Shown: one piece after another, positions 17,947 through 27,580 of the stretch
Numbering within the stretch: position 1 is the first letter of the stretch
How the letters are laid out: each line of letters opens with the position of its first letter
Source of the DNA: Marinobacter manganoxydans MnI7-9
GTDB taxonomy: Bacteria; Pseudomonadota; Gammaproteobacteria; Pseudomonadales; Oleiphilaceae
DNA: 64,000 nt
Reading direction: 5' to 3'
Assembly (NCBI RefSeq): GCF_000235625.1
Contig: NZ_AGTR01000001.1
Coordinates: 1-64,000, forward strand
Notes under the pieces: model-generated
Databases searched by the model: none
Told to the model about the DNA's origin: nothing
The model's input: the letters and a program-made list of their open reading frames with translations, nothing else
Made by a program: the position numbers and the translations under genes

Positions 17947-18954
17947 TCATACGTTGTAAAAGTCCCGATACCAGTCTACAAATCGGGCAATCCCCTCCTC
18001 TACGGGAGTGGCCGGCTTGTACCCTACGTCGTCGATCAGATCATCGACATTGGCGTAGGTGGCGGGAACATCGCCGGGCTGCAAAGGAAGCAGGTTTTTC
18101 TCCGCTTTCTTGCCAACCCGTTCCTCAATAATCTCGATGAACCGGGACAGCTCAACCGGGTTGTTACTTCCGATGTTATACAACCGGTACGGCGCCTTGC
18201 TGGTGCCGGGGTCCGGAGTTGCACCGCTCCACTGATCGTTGGGCTCGGCCACATGATCCAGGGTGCGAATCACGCCTTCCACAATGTCGTCAATGTAAGT
18301 GAAATCCCGACGATGGTGGCCGTGATTGAAAACGTCGATGGGCTCTCCGGCGAGTATCTTCTTGGTGAAGATAAACAACGCCATATCCGGTCGGCCCCAG
18401 GGACCATAGACAGTAAAAAACCGCAGACCAGTGGTCGGCAGATTATAGAGATGGCTGTATGTATGGGCCATGAGCTCATTGGCCTTCTTGGAGGCCGCGT
18501 AGAGACTCAGCGGGTGATCCACGTTGTCGTGCACCGAGAACGGCATGGTCTCGTTGGCACCGTACACCGAGCTGCTGGACGCATAGACGAGGTGCTCGAC
18601 CTTATTGTGCCTGCACCCTTCAAGGATGTTCATGAAACCAACGAGGTTGGCGTCCACATAAGCGTGAGGATTCTCGATGGAATACCGGACACCCGCCTGG
18701 GCCGCCAGGTGCACTACCCGCTCGGGTTTGTGCTCGGCGAAAAGGGCTTCCATGGCAGCGCGGTCAGCCACATCCTGACGGACTTCGGTAAAACCGGCTT
18801 TGTCGGTCAGGCGCTTCAGCCGCGCTTCCTTCAGGTTCACATCGTAGTAATCATTGACGTTATCAACGCCAATGACTTCATCACCCCGATCAAGAAGGCG
18901 ATGAGCCAGGTGTGAGCCGATAAAACCGGCCGTTCCGGTAACAAGAATCTTCAC
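17947..18954 (-). CDS. UDP-glucuronate 4-epimerase-type NAD-dependent epimerase
   Basis: Extended SDR epimerase: Rossmann motif [10 protein letters not shown] near the start, then SSSSVYG, and the catalytic YxxxK (YAASKK, Tyr152/Lys156 counting from the GTG). The motif [16 protein letters not shown] and the about 335-residue length fit the CapI/LspL group that interconverts UDP-glucuronate and UDP-galacturonate for surface polysaccharide or LPS. The frame extends upstream to an ATG at 19002, but GTG at 18954 has GGGAGAG just before it and aligns with the family start (VKILVTG), while the extension would overlap the neighbouring gene. Substrate specificity is inferred. Other UDP-sugar genes (ugd, galE) lie at 39-41 kb. 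Confidence 0.85.
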   Translation of the reverse strand: MKILVTGTAGFIGSHLAHRLLDRGDEVIGVDNVNDYYDVNLKEARLKRLTDKAGFTEVRQDVADRAAMEALFAEHKPERVVHLAAQAGVRYSIENPHAYVDANLVGFMNILEGCRHNKVEHLVYASSSSVYGANETMPFSVHDNVDHPLSLYAASKKANELMAHTYSHLYNLPTTGLRFFTVYGPWGRPDMALFIFTKKILAGEPIDVFNHGHHRRDFTYIDDIVEGVIRTLDHVAEPNDQWSGATPDPGTSKAPYRLYNIGSNNPVELSRFIEIIEERVGKKAEKNLLPLQPGDVPATYANVDDLIDDVGYKPATPVEEGIARFVDWYRDFYNV

Positions 18955-18982
18955 GTGTCTCTCCCTGAAAAGACTGCCAGTC

Positions 18983-19711
18983 TCAGAACGATACCCCGGC
19001 ACTCACGAACGGTCCGCCTATCTCGACATCAAGCCGGTCATTGCCGTCTTCGTAATCAATAGACATCTGACGATAGCCTGCGCGGAACTGGATCAATGAG
19101 ATCTCGTACTGGCCGTAGGCGTTGAAATCGTGCAGAGAGTCACCGTCGAAGCTGATGAAGTTGCCTTCTGCACCTACTGATACGCCGGTTAACGGCAGAT
19201 CAAATCGGGCCGCGAGATAGCCCATGGGAATCACGCCATCAATGCTCGTTTCGCTAGTGGCCAACCCATTCGCTTGCCGCACAATCAGGTCGCCCGTCAA
19301 ATCGCGGGCAGTGAGGCCAAGGTCGAGATTTACCCAGTTATCAAGCACTTCGTAATACAGGGTCAGATCCAACTGTTCCAGATCCAGATCAGACTGAACA
19401 TCACCGGTAACACCGTCGAAGCCAGTCAGACCTACATCGCCTCGACCACTTTGCTCAACCAAAGTGTAGTTCAACCGAACATTGGGCAACAGCGGCACCG
19501 GATGCTCAAGGTACAGAGAGGCATTGGCGTTGGCATCGCTATCGAGATTCAGATCGTTCTCGACATCCACAACGTCGTTGTTGGTGGCAGCCTGGCCGGA
19601 CAGATCCGAATCCCAGTAACTTACACTGGCTCCAAGACCAACCACATCTGCCTGTGACACAGGCGCCACCAGAAACAGTGAACCACCTACAGCAAGCATC
19701 AGTTTACGCAT
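18983..19711 (-). CDS. Outer-membrane beta-barrel protein (TIGR04219-like)
   Basis: A 242-residue protein with a Sec signal peptide (cleavage likely after SQA, residue 21) and alternating hydrophobic/polar strands throughout, ending in Phe (AGVSF), as expected for a BAM-assembled barrel. Phrases such as [14 protein letters not shown] and [20 protein letters not shown] fit a family of small gammaproteobacterial outer-membrane proteins (TIGR04219, recalled from memory). Function unknown. It is only 28 bp from the epimerase start and in the same direction, so the two may be cotranscribed. Confidence 0.75.
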   Translation of the reverse strand: MRKLMLAVGGSLFLVAPVSQADVVGLGASVSYWDSDLSGQAATNNDVVDVENDLNLDSDANANASLYLEHPVPLLPNVRLNYTLVEQSGRGDVGLTGFDGVTGDVQSDLDLEQLDLTLYYEVLDNWVNLDLGLTARDLTGDLIVRQANGLATSETSIDGVIPMGYLAARFDLPLTGVSVGAEGNFISFDGDSLHDFNAYGQYEISLIQFRAGYRQMSIDYEDGNDRLDVEIGGPFVSAGVSF

Positions 19712-19743
19712 GACACACCTTTTGAATTTGTTGTCAGTTTCAG

Positions 19744-20457
19744 TCAGTCGAACTGGATTCCCAGACGGCGCCCGACTTCTTCGTACGTTTCGATCACTTC
19801 GCCAAGCCCCTGGCGGAAACGATCCTTATCCATTTTCTTGCGAGTTTCCTTGTCCCAGATCCGGCAACCGTCCGGACTGAATTCGTCACCCAGAACGATC
19901 TTGCCCTCGCAGCGACCAAACTCCAGCTTGTAATCCACAAGCAGCATGCCTGCCTCATCAAACAGGGCCTTGAGCACGTCGTTAACCCGATAGGTCAACG
20001 ATTTCATCTGCTCCAGCTCATCCGCCGCGGCCCAGCCAAAGCTGACGGCCAGGGATTCGTTGACCATCGGATCGTGGAGTGCGTCGTTCTTGAGGAACAG
20101 TTCGTAGGTGGGCGGATTCAGTTCCTGCCCCTCCGCCACCCCAAGACGACGGCAGAGACTGCCGGCGGAAACATTGCGAACCACGCATTCAACCGGAATC
20201 ATATCCAGCTTCTTGACGAGAGATTCGGTGGACGACAGCAACCCTTCAAAATGGGTCGGCACACCTGCCGCTTCCAGCTTCTCCATGATGAACGCATTGA
20301 ACTTGTTATTCACCATGCCCTTGCGATTGAGCTGTTCCTTTTTCTCACCATCGAAGGCGGATGTGTCGTCACGGAATACCAGCACGAAACGTTCGGGGTT
20401 GTCGGTACGGTAGACGGATTTTGCCTTGCCGGCGTAGAGTTCTTCGCGTTTTTCCAT
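19744..20457 (-). CDS. purC: Phosphoribosylaminoimidazole-succinocarboxamide synthase (SAICAR synthetase)
   Basis: Catalyses ATP-dependent condensation of CAIR with aspartate in purine synthesis. The 237-residue length equals the short bacterial PurC. Visible motifs: [13 protein letters not shown] at the N-terminus, [32 protein letters not shown], and [10 protein letters not shown] followed by [12 protein letters not shown]. It lies 3' of bamC on the same strand (44 bp), giving the dapA-bamC-purC order common in gammaproteobacteria. Confidence 0.97.
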   Translation of the reverse strand: MEKREELYAGKAKSVYRTDNPERFVLVFRDDTSAFDGEKKEQLNRKGMVNNKFNAFIMEKLEAAGVPTHFEGLLSSTESLVKKLDMIPVECVVRNVSAGSLCRRLGVAEGQELNPPTYELFLKNDALHDPMVNESLAVSFGWAAADELEQMKSLTYRVNDVLKALFDEAGMLLVDYKLEFGRCEGKIVLGDEFSPDGCRIWDKETRKKMDKDRFRQGLGEVIETYEEVGRRLGIQFD

Positions 20458-20501
20458 TGGGGTCTCCGAAAAGCGGCCGCCTCTGGCGGCCTCTTCCTGA
20501 A

Positions 20502-21599
20502 TCAGTATAGGTAATCGAACAGTTGCTCGAGCAGATCCGGCGTCGTCCGGCTGCCAGTGTAACCCGGAACGTCCTCGGCAGAGATGACAATGGCGTCGCT
20601 CTGCTGGCTAAGGCTGACTGTGTGGGTATGCTGGGGTGCGTCCTTGTCGCTGAACCAGCTGAACCAGCCCGGATCCCGCTCGTCTTCGGTGCGGAAATCG
20701 ACATGGAACCAGCCTTCACTGCGGTTCAGATCGACAACGGGAATGCCGGAATCTGTAAGTGCCCGACTTACTTCCGCCCAGGAACGACCATAATCAAGCT
20801 CCATGCGGATCGCGACGGCTTCATCGTTTTCCGAGATCAGGCGAACCAGCGGATCGCTGACCATTCCGGATGCCGCCCGGGAAAAGGACTTGGTTTCTTC
20901 ACGCGCCCTGAGAAAGTCACCCAGATCGGACAGCAGGCGTCTCTGCAATTCCAGAGCCTGCTCGGAGGGATCAGAAACGCCAGTCCAGGGGATCAGCTCG
21001 TCCGGCTGGTCTTCAACATCAAGCCGGCGTACCTGCACCTCTGTGGTCTTGCGTCGCACACCGGGAGCCATCCGAACTTGAAGAACGACTTTCTGTTCGC
21101 CGGCAGACGGGTTATCCGACAGCTCTACAAGGTTTCGGGCACGCTTGCTGAAATTGGCAAGCTCGGTCTGCAGGATGCCCAACTGGGGACTGTCGAAGCC
21201 GACGCCAAGACCCCGCTCGGACAGATAGCTGTTTACCGCAGGCCAGATTCTGCCCGGCACGTCGTTGACCAGGAGCCAGAGCCGACCATCCAGCTCTTCG
21301 ATAACGTAGTTTTCATCAAGGATGTCCGATGTCATGTCCGGCGGGCGCGGAATATCGGACGGATACATTTTGCTGGCGTCGGCCGGCTGGACATCACGGA
21401 TGGGCATGGTCTGGCTGAAACGGGAATCGTCGGCAGTCTCCGGCAATTCCAGTGGTTTTCCTTCCGTGGCATTCACATAGCGTTCGGAGCGGTCTTCAAC
21501 CAGACTGCAGCCCGAGGCTGCTGCCAGAAGCAACAGCCCGGATGCGACAACAACGGGTTTGAACATCAGGGTACTACCGGTTCCTTTTAGAACCTGCAT
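20502..21599 (-). CDS. bamC: Outer membrane assembly lipoprotein BamC (NlpB)
   Basis: Accessory lipoprotein of the BAM complex. From the ATG at 21599 the product is 365 residues, with signal peptide [16 protein letters not shown] (lipobox ASGC), an unstructured segment after the Cys ([18 protein letters not shown]) that in E. coli binds BamD, and two helix-grip domains. A longer frame starts at 21752, but GGAG 7 nt before 21599 and the signal peptide position argue for the shorter start; ATG 21566 is another possibility. It follows dapA by 35 bp, as in many relatives. Confidence 0.9.
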   Translation of the reverse strand: MQVLKGTGSTLMFKPVVVASGLLLLAAASGCSLVEDRSERYVNATEGKPLELPETADDSRFSQTMPIRDVQPADASKMYPSDIPRPPDMTSDILDENYVIEELDGRLWLLVNDVPGRIWPAVNSYLSERGLGVGFDSPQLGILQTELANFSKRARNLVELSDNPSAGEQKVVLQVRMAPGVRRKTTEVQVRRLDVEDQPDELIPWTGVSDPSEQALELQRRLLSDLGDFLRAREETKSFSRAASGMVSDPLVRLISENDEAVAIRMELDYGRSWAEVSRALTDSGIPVVDLNRSEGWFHVDFRTEDERDPGWFSWFSDKDAPQHTHTVSLSQQSDAIVISAEDVPGYTGSRTTPDLLEQLFDYLY

Positions 21600-21634
21600 C
21601 AGGTTACTCCGGTGATGGGATGATTTAAGCAAAC

Positions 21635-22513
21635 TCAGAGAACACCTGAGGCCTTGAGGGCATCTTCCACTTCGCCATGGAACTTTTCGCTGAGCACGGT
21701 CAGCGGCAGGCGGATGCCTTCCCCAATCATTCCCATATGATGGAGCGCCCATTTCACCGGGATAGGATTCGCTTCGAGGAACAGCTTCCGGTTAAGAGGC
21801 ATGAGCAGTTCGTTCAGACGCTCGGTTTCTTCACGATTTCCGGCAATAGCCGCTTCGCACAGCAGGGACATTGCCTTCGGGGCGACGTTCGCGGTGACAG
21901 ACACGTTGCCCTTGGCACCGGCCAGCATCAGTTCCGCTGCCGTGGCGTCATCACCTGAGTAGACCGCCAGACGGCCGTCCAGCGCTTCAATCAGTTCGGC
22001 ACCCCGGGGAATGTTACCGGTGGCGTCTTTGATGCCCACGATATTCGGAATGTCGGCAAGCCGGAGCACGGTCTCGTTCAGCATGTCGCACGCTGTCCTG
22101 CCGGGCACATTGTACAGCATCTGGTTCATGCCGGGGACGGCTTCGGCAATCGCCTTGAAGTGCTGATACAGGCCTTCCTGGGTCGGCTTGTTGTAATAGG
22201 GAACAACGAGCAGGCAGGCATCTGCGCCAAGCTTATGGGCCTCGGCCGTCAGTTCAATGGCCTCACGGGTGCTGTTGCCGCCGGTGCCCGCAATAACCGG
22301 GATGCGACCATTAACACGTTTGATGATGTGGCCAATGGTCTGGCAATGCTCTTCCGGGTCGAGCGTTGCGGATTCGCCGGTGGTGCCCACAGCAACGATG
22401 CCGTGTGTGCCGTTTTCGATATGAAAGTCTACCAGCTTGTCCAGATCCTCCCAGTGGATGTCACCGTTTGGATGCATGGGCGTGACCAGTGCGACAAGGC
22501 TACCCGTAATCAT
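21635..22513 (-). CDS. dapA: 4-hydroxy-tetrahydrodipicolinate synthase
   Basis: First committed step of lysine/meso-diaminopimelate synthesis: condensation of pyruvate and aspartate semialdehyde. TIM-barrel aldolase of 292 residues with GTTGES (residues 43-48), Tyr134 in LYNVPGRT and the Schiff-base Lys162 in VGIKDATGN. The start [13 protein letters not shown] matches the family. First gene of the dapA-bamC-purC group, divergent from bcp with 74 bp between. Confidence 0.97.
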   Translation of the reverse strand: MITGSLVALVTPMHPNGDIHWEDLDKLVDFHIENGTHGIVAVGTTGESATLDPEEHCQTIGHIIKRVNGRIPVIAGTGGNSTREAIELTAEAHKLGADACLLVVPYYNKPTQEGLYQHFKAIAEAVPGMNQMLYNVPGRTACDMLNETVLRLADIPNIVGIKDATGNIPRGAELIEALDGRLAVYSGDDATAAELMLAGAKGNVSVTANVAPKAMSLLCEAAIAGNREETERLNELLMPLNRKLFLEANPIPVKWALHHMGMIGEGIRLPLTVLSEKFHGEVEDALKASGVL

Positions 22514-22587
22514 AAAAGCTCCGTCCGAATAAAACCGATATGGTAATGTTGGGCACGAACTGACACAAGGGAATTAAAGGAGATGTC

Positions 22588-23055
22588 ATGCCATCCGTTG
22601 AGTTAAACAAACCCGTACCGGATTTTGAAGCACCCGCTACCGGAGACCAGACTGTTCGCCTGGACGATCTGAAAGGTCAGAACGTGGTGATTTATTTCTA
22701 TCCGAAAGACAACACCCCTGGCTGTACTACTGAGGGACAGGACTTCCGGGACCGGATGAAGCAATTTGAGGAGCTTGATACGGTGATTCTCGGCGTATCG
22801 AGGGACGGCCTGAAAGCCCATGAGAATTTCCGGGCCAAGCATGAGTTTCCCTTTCACCTGATTTCAGACAAGGACGAGGCCCTGTGCTCCCTCTTCGACG
22901 TGATCAAGCTGAAAAAGCTTTACGGGAAGGAGTACATGGGCGTTGACCGGAGCACCTTCCTGATCGACAAGGATGGCGTGCTGCGGGCTGAATGGCGCGG
23001 CGTAAAAGTGAAAGGCCACGCTGACGAGGTGCTAGAGGCTGTCAAGGCACTTTAA
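22588..23055 (+). CDS. bcp: Thioredoxin-dependent peroxiredoxin, Bcp/PrxQ family
   Basis: Reduces hydrogen and organic peroxides in the cytoplasm. The 155-residue thioredoxin fold has the peroxidatic Cys46 in DNTPGCTTEG. The resolving Cys found five residues later in E. coli Bcp is absent (Gln51 there); Cys100 (EALCSLF) is the only other cysteine. AAAGGAG lies 6 nt before the ATG. Divergent from dapA, an arrangement common in gammaproteobacteria. Confidence 0.93.
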   Translation: MPSVELNKPVPDFEAPATGDQTVRLDDLKGQNVVIYFYPKDNTPGCTTEGQDFRDRMKQFEELDTVILGVSRDGLKAHENFRAKHEFPFHLISDKDEALCSLFDVIKLKKLYGKEYMGVDRSTFLIDKDGVLRAEWRGVKVKGHADEVLEAVKAL

Positions 23056-23061
23056 GTGCCT
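23045..23061. terminator. Small hairpin between converging bcp and perM-like genes
   Basis: AGGCACT - TTA - AGTGCCT forms a 7-bp stem that includes the bcp stop codon. There is no clear T tract on either side, so this is a weak terminator candidate. Confidence 0.3.
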
Positions 23062-23062
23062 G

Positions 23063-24142
23063 TCAGGCGCTTCCGGGTTCCGCCGGCGGCGCCGACTCCT
23101 TCACTGGCCAGGCAGCAAACACCGCCTTGAGCATGGTAGCCAGTGGAATTGCAAAGAAAACACCCCACAAGCCCCAGATTCCCCCGAAGAACAGCACCGC
23201 GACGATAATGGCCACCGGGTGCAGATTGTTGACCTCCGAGAACAGAATGGGCACCAGAACATTGCCGTCAAGCGCCTGAATGACACCGTAGATGACCATC
23301 ACCCAGATGAACTGGCTGCCCCAGCCGAAGGCGAACAGGGCAATCACCGCAACAGGGATGGTGACGACGGCCGCGCCGATATAAGGAATCACCACACTCA
23401 GCCCCACCAACAGCGAGAGCAGCGCAGCGTAAGGCATCCCCAGCAGCTTGAAGGCAATGTAGGTGGCGCCGCCCACAATCAGGATCTCGACGGCTTTGCC
23501 GCGCACGTAGTTGGCGCATTGGAGGTTCACCTCGTGCCAGATCTGCAGCATCATCGGGCGCTGGGGTGGCAGCAGCCGGGCGATGGAGTTGAGCAGCACC
23601 TCCCTGTCCTTCAGGAAAAAGAACACCAGGATAGGCACCAGCACCATGTAGATCAGCAACGCCACGAGATCTGGAATACTGGACAGCGAGAACGACACCA
23701 GCCATTGGGTCATGTGCCCCACTTCCGTACTCACCTGGCTGTAAACGGTGCTGACAGCTTCTCCGGAGATCAGGTGGGGATACTGCTGCGGCAACAGCTC
23801 AAGATAGGATTGCAGCTCCCGGATAATGCGTGGCGCCTCGCCGGCCAGGTTGCTCAACTGCGTCCAGATCAGCGGAAGCAGGCCAAACAGGAAGCCAACA
23901 AGCACGCCGAGGAAAACCAGGAAAACCCCAATAATGGAAACCGTCTCCGGCACGCCCAGTTTGTTGAGCTTGGTGACCAGACCCTGCAGAATAAAGGCCA
24001 CAATCAGCGAGGCAATGGCCGGCGCAAGCATGGCACCGAACCAGATAACAAAAATGGTTCCTGTCACCAGTATCAGGAACAGGATGACCGCCTCTTCATC
24101 CGAGAAGTATTTGTGCGCGAGACCGCGTAATGTCCTGATCAT
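23063..24142 (-). CDS. AI-2E family transporter (PerM-like membrane protein)
   Basis: A 359-residue polytopic membrane protein with N-terminal hydrophobic helices (LFLILVTGTIFVIWFGAML), a central soluble stretch (residues about 90-150), and a C-terminal cluster of helices with the family motifs YVRGKAVEILIVG and VIPYIGAAVVTIP followed by VLFSEVNNLHP-like sequence (VPILFSEVNNLHP). Members range from TqsA-type AI-2 exporters to Na+/H+ antiporters; the substrate cannot be told. It is converging with bcp and 16 bp downstream of tusA, a frequent pairing in Pseudomonas relatives. Confidence 0.88.
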   Translation of the reverse strand: MIRTLRGLAHKYFSDEEAVILFLILVTGTIFVIWFGAMLAPAIASLIVAFILQGLVTKLNKLGVPETVSIIGVFLVFLGVLVGFLFGLLPLIWTQLSNLAGEAPRIIRELQSYLELLPQQYPHLISGEAVSTVYSQVSTEVGHMTQWLVSFSLSSIPDLVALLIYMVLVPILVFFFLKDREVLLNSIARLLPPQRPMMLQIWHEVNLQCANYVRGKAVEILIVGGATYIAFKLLGMPYAALLSLLVGLSVVIPYIGAAVVTIPVAVIALFAFGWGSQFIWVMVIYGVIQALDGNVLVPILFSEVNNLHPVAIIVAVLFFGGIWGLWGVFFAIPLATMLKAVFAAWPVKESAPPAEPGSA

Positions 24143-24158
24143 TTACAGCTCCGAAATC

Positions 24159-24386
24159 TTAACCGCCGCACTTTATCACAAACCGGTACTGCCCGGCGGT
24201 TTCAGAACTGCTCATCAACTTGTGATCGGACATCTGCAGAAAGGCCGGAATATCCCTGGCGGAACCTGCGTCCGTAGCAATCACCTCGAGTTCTTCACCG
24301 GGCGCCATGCTGTTCAGTTCCAGCTTTGTCTTCAGCAGCGGCATCGGGCAGCGCAACCCTGAGGCATCAAGCGTTCGATCAACCAT
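24159..24386 (-). CDS. tusA: Sulfur carrier protein TusA
   Basis: 75-residue sulfurtransferase of the TusA/SirA fold with the conserved CPMP motif (Cys13 in LRCPMPLLKTK). In E. coli it relays persulfide sulfur from IscS to TusBCD for 2-thiouridine formation in tRNA wobble positions, and also influences molybdenum cofactor synthesis. Located directly upstream of the PerM-like gene on the same strand. Confidence 0.93.
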   Translation of the reverse strand: MVDRTLDASGLRCPMPLLKTKLELNSMAPGEELEVIATDAGSARDIPAFLQMSDHKLMSSSETAGQYRFVIKCGG

Positions 24387-24550
24387 ACTAGCGATACACC
24401 ATCACAAAATAATAAGCGGATTTAACAAGCAGGCATTATGCCGACAGTGATAATGTATTGCATCACAATCCTCGTTAACCAGAGGATCAGAACTTTTTAT
24501 CGCAAACCGCTGTCAAACCGGCGATTCAGACCACAGGCACCCGGCTTTAC

Positions 24551-26023
24551 ATGATTGCTATCCAACCCAGATCCCGAACGCTACCGGCAATGGCCATCAC
24601 CGCCCTGCTGGCCCTGCTGCTTTTTTCAATGCCGGGCCACGCTCAGGAGAGCAGGCTGCCAAGCATTGGCGGTTCCGGTGGAGGCCTGATCGCGGGCCAG
24701 CAGGAATCGGATATTGGCCAGCAGGTAATGGTATCTATCCGCCGATCCGCGCCGAGGATCAGCGACCCCCTGGTGTATGATTACCTCAGCGCCGTTACCT
24801 ATCGCCTGGTGCCCTCGGCCCCACTCCAGAATCGGGACCTGACCCTGGCATTGATCGACAGTCCTGCTATCAACGCATTTGCGGTGCCCGGTGGCATTGT
24901 AGGCGTTAATGGCGGTCTGTTTCTCAATGCTGCGACCGAGCAACAATTTGCGTCCGTTCTCGCCCACGAACTTGCTCACCTCAGCCAGCGGCATTTTGCA
25001 CGGCGCATGGAGCAGCAGGAAACCAGCGCTCCGCTCACACTCGCCGGTATGATTGCCGGCATTGTCCTGTCGGCGGTCACCCAGTCTGACATCGGTTTTG
25101 CCGCCATTGCCGGGACCCAGGCCCTGGCCGCCCAGAACATGCTCGCCTACAGCCGCTCCCACGAACAGGAAGCCGACCGGGTCGGTCTGGACATTCTGGC
25201 CAGCGCCGGGATGGACCCTCGTGGCATGCCGGAAATGTTTGAAATCATGATGCGCCAGAACCGCATGCAGGGAAATCGACTGCCAGAGTATCTGTCTACG
25301 CACCCGTTAACCCAGAGCCGCGTGGCCGACACCCGGAATCGTGCCGAACAGTATCCAGATGAAAACATCCGGGACGGCCAGGAATACCATCTGATGCGCA
25401 GCCGGCTGCAAGTGCATTACGCGCCCTCCCCCGACGTAGCCGTCGAAACCTTTGAAGCCTACCTCGATCGGCCGGATGCCCAGAGAAACGAAGCCATCCG
25501 GTATGGCTTGTCCGTGGCCTACCTCGAGGACCGGCAATACGAGAAGGCAGTGGATATACTGAACGATCTGCTGGCCACGAATCCGGGCCGAATCACCTTC
25601 CAGGTAACCCTCGCAGAGGTCAGGCTTGCACAAGATCGTGTGGACGAGGCTCGATCCATTCTGAAAGACGCACTGGCGAGGAATCCGGGGAACTATCCAA
25701 TCACCCACACCCTCGCCCTCACGGAAATAGCCGATGGTAATGGCGCCGCTGCGGCGGAGCATCTCAAACAGCTGACCCGTCAGCTACCGGGACAGGAGCA
25801 TCTCTGGCTGAAACTGGCCGAGGCGGAGGGCATGGCAAGGAATATTGTGGGCGTGCATCGTGCCCGGGCAGAGTACGATGTTCTGATGGGCGATCTGGAG
25901 TCTGCCCAGCGTCAGCTAAGGCAGGCACAGGAGAAGTTGCCAGCAGGGGCACCTCAGCGACAGGTTGTGACTGAGCGGCTGGCCGAAATCACCAGCCGCC
26001 TGCACGCCCGGGCCAACAGCTGA
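24551..26023 (+). CDS. bepA: Periplasmic M48 metalloprotease/chaperone, BepA-like
   Basis: 490 residues: signal peptide (hydrophobic residues 14-27, cleavage near GHAQ), M48 protease domain with zinc motif HELAH (His139, Glu140, His143) and the downstream EADRVG ligand motif (Glu207), followed by a C-terminal TPR domain (from about residue 300: YEKAVDILNDLLATNPG). BepA degrades or helps mature stalled outer-membrane proteins such as LptD. The ATG at 24551 lacks a strong ribosome site; ATG at 24590 is an alternative but would shorten the signal peptide n-region. Divergent from tusA, converging with nadA end to end. Confidence 0.92.
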   Translation: MIAIQPRSRTLPAMAITALLALLLFSMPGHAQESRLPSIGGSGGGLIAGQQESDIGQQVMVSIRRSAPRISDPLVYDYLSAVTYRLVPSAPLQNRDLTLALIDSPAINAFAVPGGIVGVNGGLFLNAATEQQFASVLAHELAHLSQRHFARRMEQQETSAPLTLAGMIAGIVLSAVTQSDIGFAAIAGTQALAAQNMLAYSRSHEQEADRVGLDILASAGMDPRGMPEMFEIMMRQNRMQGNRLPEYLSTHPLTQSRVADTRNRAEQYPDENIRDGQEYHLMRSRLQVHYAPSPDVAVETFEAYLDRPDAQRNEAIRYGLSVAYLEDRQYEKAVDILNDLLATNPGRITFQVTLAEVRLAQDRVDEARSILKDALARNPGNYPITHTLALTEIADGNGAAAAEHLKQLTRQLPGQEHLWLKLAEAEGMARNIVGVHRARAEYDVLMGDLESAQRQLRQAQEKLPAGAPQRQVVTERLAEITSRLHARANS

Positions 26024-27085
26024 TCAGGCGTTACCAGCCGCCTTGAGATTCATGTTGGCGGTAAAATCCAGCATACGCTGAAGCGGCTGCAGCGCTTTCT
26101 CCCGCAAGCCAGGGTCCACAAGCACTTCCTGATCACCCTGCTCCAGTACCTGCAGCAGATTCTGCAGGCCATTCATGGCCATCCAGGGGCAATGGGCGCA
26201 GCTTCGACAGGTAGCGCCATTGCCTGCGGTAGGCGCTTCAATGAGCGTTTTGTTCGGAGCAAGCTGCTGCATCTTGTAGAAGATGCCGTTGTCTGTGGCA
26301 ACAATGAACTTTTCATTGGGTAACGTTTGCACTGCGTGAATCAGCTGCGAGGTTGATCCTACGACATCCGCCATCTCAACCACGGCATCGGGCGATTCCG
26401 GGTGGACCAGTACCGCCGCGTCCGGATAAAGGGCCTTCAGATCCTCCAGCCCGCGGGATTTGAATTCCTCATGAACGATGCAGGAACCGTCCCAGAGCAG
26501 CATATCAGCACCCGTCGTTTTCTGGACGTAGTGCCCCAGGTGCTTGTCCGGCGCCCAGAGGATTTTTTCGCCGCGGGCATCCAGATCTTCAACAATAGCC
26601 TGGGCACAGCTTGAGGTAACCACCCAGTCCGCCCTCGCCTTCACAGCCGCAGACGTATTGGCGTAGACCACGACCGTGCGATCCGGGTGCTGGTCACAAA
26701 ACTCGGCGAACTCATCGGCAGGACAGCCCACATCCAGGGAACAGGTCGCCTCAAGCGTTGGCATCAGAACGCGCTTTTCAGGATTCAGGATCTTGGCGGT
26801 TTCGCCCATGAACCTCACGCCGGCAACCACGATGGTGGAGGCCGAATGTTGGTTGCCAAAACGGGCCATCTCGAGGGAGTCCGCAACACAGCCACCGGTT
26901 TCCTCGGCAAGCCGCTGGATATCGGGATCGGTGTAATAGTGAGCCACAAGCACCGCATCCTGCTCCTTCAGAGCCGATTTTATACGAGCCTCCAGGTCGG
27001 ACTTTTCGTCCGCGCTGAGCGGCTTCGGCTCGGCAGCATGCGCCAGGTGCTCTTGAACAAGGATACGGTCTTCAGCGTAAGTCAT
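26024..27085 (-). CDS. nadA: Quinolinate synthase A
   Basis: Condenses iminoaspartate with dihydroxyacetone phosphate in NAD synthesis; carries a [4Fe-4S] cluster. Visible: [29 protein letters not shown], the cluster-type cysteines in [17 protein letters not shown] and [10 protein letters not shown]. The frame opens at ATG 27130, but an extended -10 promoter (TGTTATAAT) overlaps that region, so translation likely begins at ATG 27085 (353 residues, close to the 347 of E. coli). It abuts the bepA stop codon on the opposite strand. Confidence 0.93.
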   Translation of the reverse strand: MTYAEDRILVQEHLAHAAEPKPLSADEKSDLEARIKSALKEQDAVLVAHYYTDPDIQRLAEETGGCVADSLEMARFGNQHSASTIVVAGVRFMGETAKILNPEKRVLMPTLEATCSLDVGCPADEFAEFCDQHPDRTVVVYANTSAAVKARADWVVTSSCAQAIVEDLDARGEKILWAPDKHLGHYVQKTTGADMLLWDGSCIVHEEFKSRGLEDLKALYPDAAVLVHPESPDAVVEMADVVGSTSQLIHAVQTLPNEKFIVATDNGIFYKMQQLAPNKTLIEAPTAGNGATCRSCAHCPWMAMNGLQNLLQVLEQGDQEVLVDPGLREKALQPLQRMLDFTANMNLKAAGNA

Positions 27086-27116
27086 TACTGCGTCTCTGTA
27101 TTGCGTGAACCCGGAC

Positions 27117-27125
27117 ATTATAACA
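27117..27125 (-). promoter_or_regulatory. Extended -10 promoter element of nadA
   Basis: Minus-strand TGTTATAAT matches the extended -10 consensus TGnTATAAT exactly; no good -35 hexamer is seen, which is usual for this class. Transcription would start near 27110, inside the longest nadA reading frame and 25 nt before the ATG at 27085. Confidence 0.5.
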
Positions 27126-27220
27126 TTCATGCCCCAAGCTTAATGTTTCTGAAACAGTGCGATCATACACTTGTGATCGCTTTGCCTGTTCCCTGTTTAC
27201 CTAGGTAGGAACGTATACGC

Positions 27221-27248
27221 AAAAAAAAGAGCCCGGAGGCTCTTTTTT
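27221..27248 (-). terminator. Rho-independent terminator downstream of tRNA-Lys genes
   Basis: GAGCC-CGGA-GGCTC stem-loop flanked by A8 and T6 tracts; on the minus strand it ends in a run of eight T. It lies 27 bp beyond the second tRNA-Lys and could also work for transcripts from the other direction. Confidence 0.85.
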
Positions 27249-27275
27249 CACAAAAACCCGCAGGCTTCTGTTATT

Positions 27276-27351
27276 TGGTGGGTCGTGAAGGATTCGAACC
27301 TTCGACCAATTGGTTAAAAGCCAACTGCTCTACCAACTGAGCTAACGACCC
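27276..27351 (-). tRNA. tRNA-Lys (anticodon TTT), copy 2
   Basis: The minus strand gives a 76-nt cloverleaf: acceptor GGGTCGT/ACGACCC, D-arm GCTCAGTTGGTAGAGC, anticodon loop CTTTTAA (anticodon TTT), T-arm with GGTTCGAATCC, and an encoded CCA end. Confidence 0.97.
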
Positions 27352-27419
27352 GTAACTGGCGACCGAAGCCTTGACTTCAATCTATACCGAATGACTCAGC
27401 CCACCCGGTATTTCGTGTT

Positions 27420-27495
27420 TGGTGGGTCGTGAAGGATTCGAACCTTCGACCAATTGGTTAAAAGCCAACTGCTCTACCAACTGAGCTAACGACCC
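27420..27495 (-). tRNA. tRNA-Lys (anticodon TTT), copy 1
   Basis: Identical over all 76 nt to the copy at 27276, with an encoded CCA. The two are 68 bp apart and lie just downstream of cpoB, as tRNA genes do next to the tol-pal cluster in many gammaproteobacteria; they probably share one transcript ending at the hairpin at 27221. Confidence 0.97.
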
Positions 27496-27580
27496 AAACG
27501 AGGCGCATATAGTAATGATTTTTGGCCGTTGATCAACCCCTTTTTCTCAGGTTTCTCAACATTTTTGCCGCGCCAGACAA

